Assembly (NCBI GenBank): GCA_021805585.1
Contig: JAJZEY010000150.1
Location: 1 to 10,160 of the forward strand
DNA from: Planctomycetota bacterium
GTDB taxonomy: Bacteria; Planctomycetota; Phycisphaerae; WQYP01
DNA length: 10,160 nt
Reading direction: 5' to 3'
Positions within the stretch are counted from its first letter, which is position 1. Every line of letters begins with the position of its first letter. The notes under the pieces are model-generated. The model did no database searches. It saw nothing but the letters and a program-made list of their open reading frames with translations, and had not been told where the DNA came from. A program made the translations under genes and the position numbers. Shown here one piece after another: positions 8,261-10,160 of this stretch.

Positions 8261-9232
8261 ATGCGTTTGGCTATAGCCACTTTTTTGTTGGTCTGCCTGC
8301 TGATTGCGGTTGGGACATCCCTCAGGACCTTCGGCCCCGGGGCGTCGTCGGCTTCGCCCGGCCGGACCGGTTCAGCGGCCGCGTCATCGCGGGTATTGCG
8401 CAATATTCCATACATTCATTCGAATGGGCATGTGCGTATTGGAGATTTATACCTGCCCGCGGGCAACGGCCCGTTCCCCGCGGTGCTGCTGCTTCATGGC
8501 GGCGGCTGGGTGGCCGGAAGCAAGGGCGATGCCGGCGTTTCCTTTCTGGCTCCCAGGCTGGCCAAACGCGGCTGGGTTGTGTTTAACATTAATTACCGTC
8601 TGGTGCGCCACAGCGGTGAATTTCCCGCGGATCTCAAAGACTGCAAAAATGCCCTGGCGTGGCTGATTGTGCACGCTGGTAAATATCATATTAACATACA
8701 TCATATTGTTATTGCCGGTGCGTCGGCCGGGGCGCATCTGGCCCTGTTAACGGCGTATACCCGCCATTCCCGCGACTTTCCCGCAACCCGTTACCCGACA
8801 ATCCGGCTGCACGCGGCGGCTGCAGTCGGCTTTTATACGCCTACAGACGCCGGGTTTATCCGGTTTCTGCCAAAGCGGTCGTTTGGTCGGAGGCTGGTGG
8901 TTCAATATCTGGCCGCGTGGCGAAAACGTCACCCGCACACCTGGCTGCGGGCGCCTTCGCCGGTGAACTGGGCCGCACACGGGGTTCCGACTTTGCTCTT
9001 GCAAGGCACGGCCGATACGCTGGTTCCTCCCATTCAGGCCGTCATCATGCAGCAGGCGTTGCAACGAAACCATATTCCCGTCACCACACTTTTGATTCCC
9101 GGCGTGGGCCACGCCTTTATGGACTTTCACGGCCCGGCCCGCACACAGGGCTGGCACGCAATGGAACAATTCCTGACCCGCTTCAACGGTTCGAAAACAA
9201 ATGCCACACACCAACCCGCCGCGGTAAATTAA
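8261..9232 (+). CDS. Exported alpha/beta hydrolase (carboxylesterase-like)
   Basis: A 323-residue serine hydrolase of the alpha/beta fold. The N-terminus MRLAIATFLLVCLLIAVGTS is a signal peptide or membrane anchor, without a proper lipobox (LLVC has Val before Cys), followed by a Ser/Ala/Gly linker to about residue 44. The oxyanion-hole motif HGGGW is at 79-83 and the conserved FNINYRL at 108-114. The nucleophile elbow GASAG (153-157) has Ser155. Asp252 (GTADTLVPP) and His284 (GVGHAF) complete the triad. The combination HGGGW plus GASAG fits carboxylesterases of the hormone-sensitive-lipase/BD-FAE type, which cleave acyl or feruloyl esters; the natural substrate cannot be read from sequence. 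It should act in the periplasm or outside. The start is ATG 8261 because GGAGG (8249-8253) sits 7 bases upstream; an in-frame TTG at 8165 would add 32 unlikely residues before the signal peptide. It appears to be a single gene, 357 bases after the DUF748 gene. Confidence 0.93.
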   Translation: MRLAIATFLLVCLLIAVGTSLRTFGPGASSASPGRTGSAAASSRVLRNIPYIHSNGHVRIGDLYLPAGNGPFPAVLLLHGGGWVAGSKGDAGVSFLAPRLAKRGWVVFNINYRLVRHSGEFPADLKDCKNALAWLIVHAGKYHINIHHIVIAGASAGAHLALLTAYTRHSRDFPATRYPTIRLHAAAAVGFYTPTDAGFIRFLPKRSFGRRLVVQYLAAWRKRHPHTWLRAPSPVNWAAHGVPTLLLQGTADTLVPPIQAVIMQQALQRNHIPVTTLLIPGVGHAFMDFHGPARTQGWHAMEQFLTRFNGSKTNATHQPAAVN

Positions 9233-9343
9233 GCGACGATGGCCGATTTGCGAAAATTGGAACGCAGGACACCGTCGCCCCCGCTGTGCGGCATGTTTTA
9301 ATTGTCAAAAAATATCAAAAATATACGCATTTTCTGAATATCC

Positions 9344-9372
9344 TTTCAATTACAGACTATGCTTTGTATAAT
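9344..9372 (+). promoter_or_regulatory. Candidate promoter in AT-rich island (perfect TATAAT)
   Basis: A perfect TATAAT occurs at 9367-9372 on the plus strand, inside an AT-rich stretch (about 9293-9385) unlike the GC-rich surroundings. The -35 at the 17-base distance is TTTCAA (9344-9349), only a partial match. No protein gene follows on this strand before the window ends, so if it is active it would drive a small or untranslated RNA. The box may also be a chance product of the AT-rich composition. Confidence 0.35.
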
Positions 9373-9418
9373 AATTACAAAACAGTCTCCCATGATGCCA
9401 AGCCTCACCCGCACAGGA

Positions 9419-9438
9419 TGAAAAATCGCGAATTTTCA
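9419..9438. repeat. 20-bp near-palindrome with TCGCGA core
   Basis: TGAAAA (9419-9424) and TTTTCA (9433-9438) flank the self-complementary core TCGCGA (9426-9431), with a single A-A mismatch on each side. This is symmetrical enough to be a dimeric DNA-binding site. As RNA it could fold only as a hairpin with an internal mismatch and a small loop. It lies about 50 bases downstream of the TATAAT box. No neighbouring regulator gene is present to suggest a binding protein. Confidence 0.4.
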
Positions 9439-9527
9439 GAGTAGTGCCCGCAGTACCGACGCGGAATAAATTTATCGCAATACCGTTGAATAGGTGTCAG
9501 CGGGTGGTTTAAGGACGCCACGATCTG

Positions 9528-9613
9528 ATTGGCCGACCCGCCGAGAAACGAAAATGAAAAATAGTCGGTTGAAGCTCATGACGATTTACGATTGGCGGCC
9601 AGGATGCCGGTAC
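9528..9613 (-). repeat. Interspersed repeat copy 1 (minus orientation)
   Basis: Read on the minus strand, this 86-base segment matches the 87-base segment at 10037-10123. Both open GT.C.GGCATC.T and end GGCCAAT. A central 23-base core (9568-9590 here, 10060-10082 in the other copy) agrees at 21 positions. It reads CGTAAAT, then C or T, GTCATGAGC, then T or A, TCAAC. A TTTCATTTTC stretch also occurs in both, offset by a 7-base length difference. The copies have opposite orientation and flank the tRNA gene. No open frame or transposase is associated, so it is a non-autonomous or structural repeat. Confidence 0.7.
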
Positions 9614-9657
9614 TATCCGGATTCTTTTAGCTGAAAGATCCCGAATAACAATGGCCG

Positions 9658-9690
9658 AAAATCGCATGGTTGCGACATCCGGCCACCGGA
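9658..9690 (-). terminator. Possible terminator of tRNA-Ser
   Basis: On the minus strand, downstream of the tRNA, two small stems follow each other: TCCGG-TGG-CCGGA (9690 to 9678) and TCGCA-ACCA-TGCGA (9675 to 9662). The second is followed directly by TTTT (9661-9658). Stem plus T-run is the form of an intrinsic terminator, but each stem has only five pairs and the T-run is short. A separate TTTTT at 9696-9692 directly abuts the tRNA 3' end. Confidence 0.4.
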
Positions 9691-9696
9691 GAAAAA

Positions 9697-9783
9697 CGGA
9701 GAGAGTGGGATTCGAACCCACGGTGAGGTTTCCCCCACACACGACTTCCAATCGTGCTCCTTAAGCCACTCGGACATCTCTCC
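9697..9783 (-). tRNA. tRNA-Ser (anticodon GGA)
   Basis: The minus strand reads as a complete class II tRNA. The acceptor stem GGAGAGA pairs perfectly with TCTCTCC, and the discriminator base is G (9697), as expected for serine. The anticodon arm is CACGA-TTGGAAG-TCGTG with anticodon GGA at 9749-9747, reading UCC and UCU. The T arm is GTGGG-TTCGAAT-CCCAC. A long variable arm, GTGGGG-GAAA-CCTCAC with one G-T pair, is the serine hallmark. The D loop contains the usual GG. The 3' CCA is not encoded (the next bases are TTT), so it must be added by nucleotidyltransferase. The gene stands alone, with no other tRNA in the window. Confidence 0.97.
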
Positions 9784-9801
9784 AATAACCAAGGTTATTG
9801 G
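9782..9801 (-). repeat. Leader hairpin overlapping the tRNA-Ser 5' end
   Basis: CCAATAACC (9782-9790) and GGTTATTGG (9793-9801) are a perfect 9-bp inverted repeat around two bases. In the minus-strand transcript this folds as an eight-pair stem capped by a CUUG tetraloop, immediately before the tRNA. Its last two G's are the first two bases of the acceptor stem, so the leader stem and the mature acceptor stem compete for them. It may affect pre-tRNA folding or RNase P processing. Confidence 0.55.
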
Positions 9802-9802
9802 C

Positions 9803-9841
9803 CAGATTATCTAGCCTACCGGTTGAGGTCCGTTACGTCAA
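9803..9841 (-). promoter_or_regulatory. Probable promoter of tRNA-Ser
   Basis: On the minus strand TTGACG (9841-9836) matches five of six -35 bases. Exactly 17 bases later comes TAGGCT (9818-9813), a weak -10 match. The better-looking TAGATAAT (9814-9807) begins 22 bases after TTGACG, which is too far for a standard spacer. Either arrangement places transcription start about 10-25 bases before the tRNA, near the leader hairpin. Promoter in this interval is likely; which -10 is used is unclear. Confidence 0.4.
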
Positions 9842-9980
9842 TTTACGCCCGCTTCACGCCCGAATGGGTCCGCTAATTTTTCCGGCGATAGACAAAATAG
9901 CCCGTTAAATGCCCCCACCAACATTCATGACGGCCTATTGGCGTTAATCGGGCGAAAGCTTGCGGATACGCACCCCAAAA

Positions 9981-10055
9981 GCCACGGACAGGCCCGTGGC
10001 ATGGGCATCTTGCCCATGAGCCGCAAATCGCTTGTGGTGCGGGCATCTTGCCTGC
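9981..10055 (+). repeat. Stacked hairpins with GGGCATCTTGCC units
   Basis: Three stem-loops lie in close succession. GCCACGG (9981-9987) pairs with CCGTGGC (9994-10000) over a 6-nt loop. CATGGGCA (10000-10007) pairs with TGCCCATG (10011-10018) over TCT. GCGGGCA (10039-10045) pairs with TGCCTGC (10049-10055) over TCT with one G-T pair. The first two stems are directly adjacent. The last two share the core GGGCATCTTGCC at a 38-base period, and the last overlaps the start of repeat copy 2. This pattern is typical of planctomycete-type intergenic palindromic repeats, recalled rather than checked. Confidence 0.65.
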
Positions 10056-10123
10056 TGGTCGTAAATTGTCATGAGCATCAACTTAATATTTCCCTCCTTT
10101 CATTTTCCAGCGTGGCGGCCAAT
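10037..10123 (+). repeat. Interspersed repeat copy 2 (plus orientation)
   Basis: This is the 87-base partner of the copy at 9528-9613, in opposite orientation. The core at 10060-10082 agrees with copy 1 at 21 of 23 bases, and both ends (GT.C.GGCATC and GGCCAAT) are shared. Here the copy is preceded by further GGGCATCTTGCC hairpins that copy 1 lacks. Differences scattered along the length suggest old copies rather than a recent transposition. There are no flanking target duplications that I can see. Confidence 0.7.
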
Positions 10124-10160
10124 GGAATAGGGACCTAATTATTGACGCTGGGCGGCACAC

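Larger units (their letters stand above)
9233..9696. other. Non-coding region between hydrolase and tRNA-Ser
   Basis: No supported protein gene lies in these 464 bases. After the hydrolase stop, GCGACG (9233-9238) can pair with CGTCGC (9273-9278). This encloses a stem CCGATTT/AAATTGG (9243-9260, one G-T pair) closed by a GCGA tetraloop. A short CCGC-TGT-GCGG stem (9281-9291) then precedes four T's at 9295-9298. Together these could form a weak 3' end for the hydrolase transcript. An AT-rich island, a palindrome, a repeat copy and a tRNA terminator candidate follow and are listed separately. Confidence 0.45.
9842..10160. other. Non-coding right end of window
   Basis: No supported gene lies between the tRNA promoter and the window edge. 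The short open frame over about 9938-10138 reads through the repeat (GMGILPMS and following) and is not a credible protein. Positions 9842-9980 show nothing convincing, apart from an imperfect pairing between GCCCGTTAA near 9900 and TTAATCGGGC near 9945. The rest is occupied by stacked hairpins and repeat copy 2, listed separately; 10124-10160 holds nothing recognisable. Confidence 0.5.

Noticed and set aside
9281..9298. CCGC-TGT-GCGG stem followed by TTTT as hydrolase terminator
   Set aside because: The stem has only four pairs and the T-run starts a few bases after it. It is mentioned only as a weak possibility in the intergenic entry.
9509..9751. 80-codon minus-strand open frame
   Set aside because: It runs through half of the tRNA-Ser gene and repeat copy 1. 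Its resemblance to the frame at 9938-10138 comes from the shared DNA repeat, not from a protein family.
9938..10138. 66-codon plus-strand open frame containing GMGILPMS
   Set aside because: It is a translation of the hairpin/repeat DNA, with no plausible ribosome binding site or protein features.
1..10160. Defence system, CRISPR array, prophage or biosynthetic cluster
   Set aside because: I looked for phased identical repeats, nucleases, integrases, transposases and toxin/antitoxin-sized gene pairs and found none that can be supported. The tRNA gene has no integrase beside it within this window.

Overview
The window looks like ordinary chromosomal DNA from a GC-rich Gram-negative bacterium. 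There is no transposase, phage gene, CRISPR array or plasmid function. An outer-membrane-type lipobox, a very large envelope protein of the AsmA/DUF748 type and an exported esterase all imply a diderm cell. Near the right end, an interspersed repeat reads in one frame as GMGILPMS. From memory, such repeats litter intergenic DNA in Planctomycetes and relatives (PVC superphylum). That assignment is an inference and was not checked.

Layout, left to right. (1) Positions 1-660 hold the 3' part of a membrane protein with two transmembrane segments followed by a bacterial PH-like domain. (2) Positions 661-935 are a short intergenic stretch with a post-stop inverted repeat and a good sigma70-type promoter (TTGAGC-N17-TAAAAT). 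(3) Positions 936-7903 form a two-gene operon joined by a 4-nt ATGA overlap. It encodes a 480-aa lipoprotein of unknown function and a 1842-aa inner-membrane-anchored DUF748/AsmA-like protein built from about six diverged modules. (4) Positions 7904-8260 carry no gene I can support. (5) Positions 8261-9232 encode an exported alpha/beta hydrolase with a complete Ser-Asp-His triad. (6) Positions 9233-9696 are non-coding, with an AT-rich island containing a perfect TATAAT box, a near-palindrome, and one copy of an interspersed repeat. (7) Positions 9697-9783 are tRNA-Ser(GGA) on the minus strand, with a leader hairpin, a possible promoter and a possible terminator. (8) Positions 9784-10160 are non-coding and hold a second, oppositely oriented repeat copy preceded by stacked hairpins.

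The central theme is the cell envelope. The lipoprotein and the giant AsmA-like protein are translationally coupled. They could form one trans-envelope assembly, the lipoprotein at the outer membrane and the DUF748 protein anchored in the inner membrane and filling the periplasm. AsmA-clan proteins are associated with lipid transport between the membranes, so this is a reasonable but untested role. The flanking PH-like protein and the exported esterase may also act at the envelope, but nothing in the sequence links them to the operon. The best candidates for undescribed biology are this lipoprotein/DUF748 pair and the repeat family that flanks the tRNA gene.
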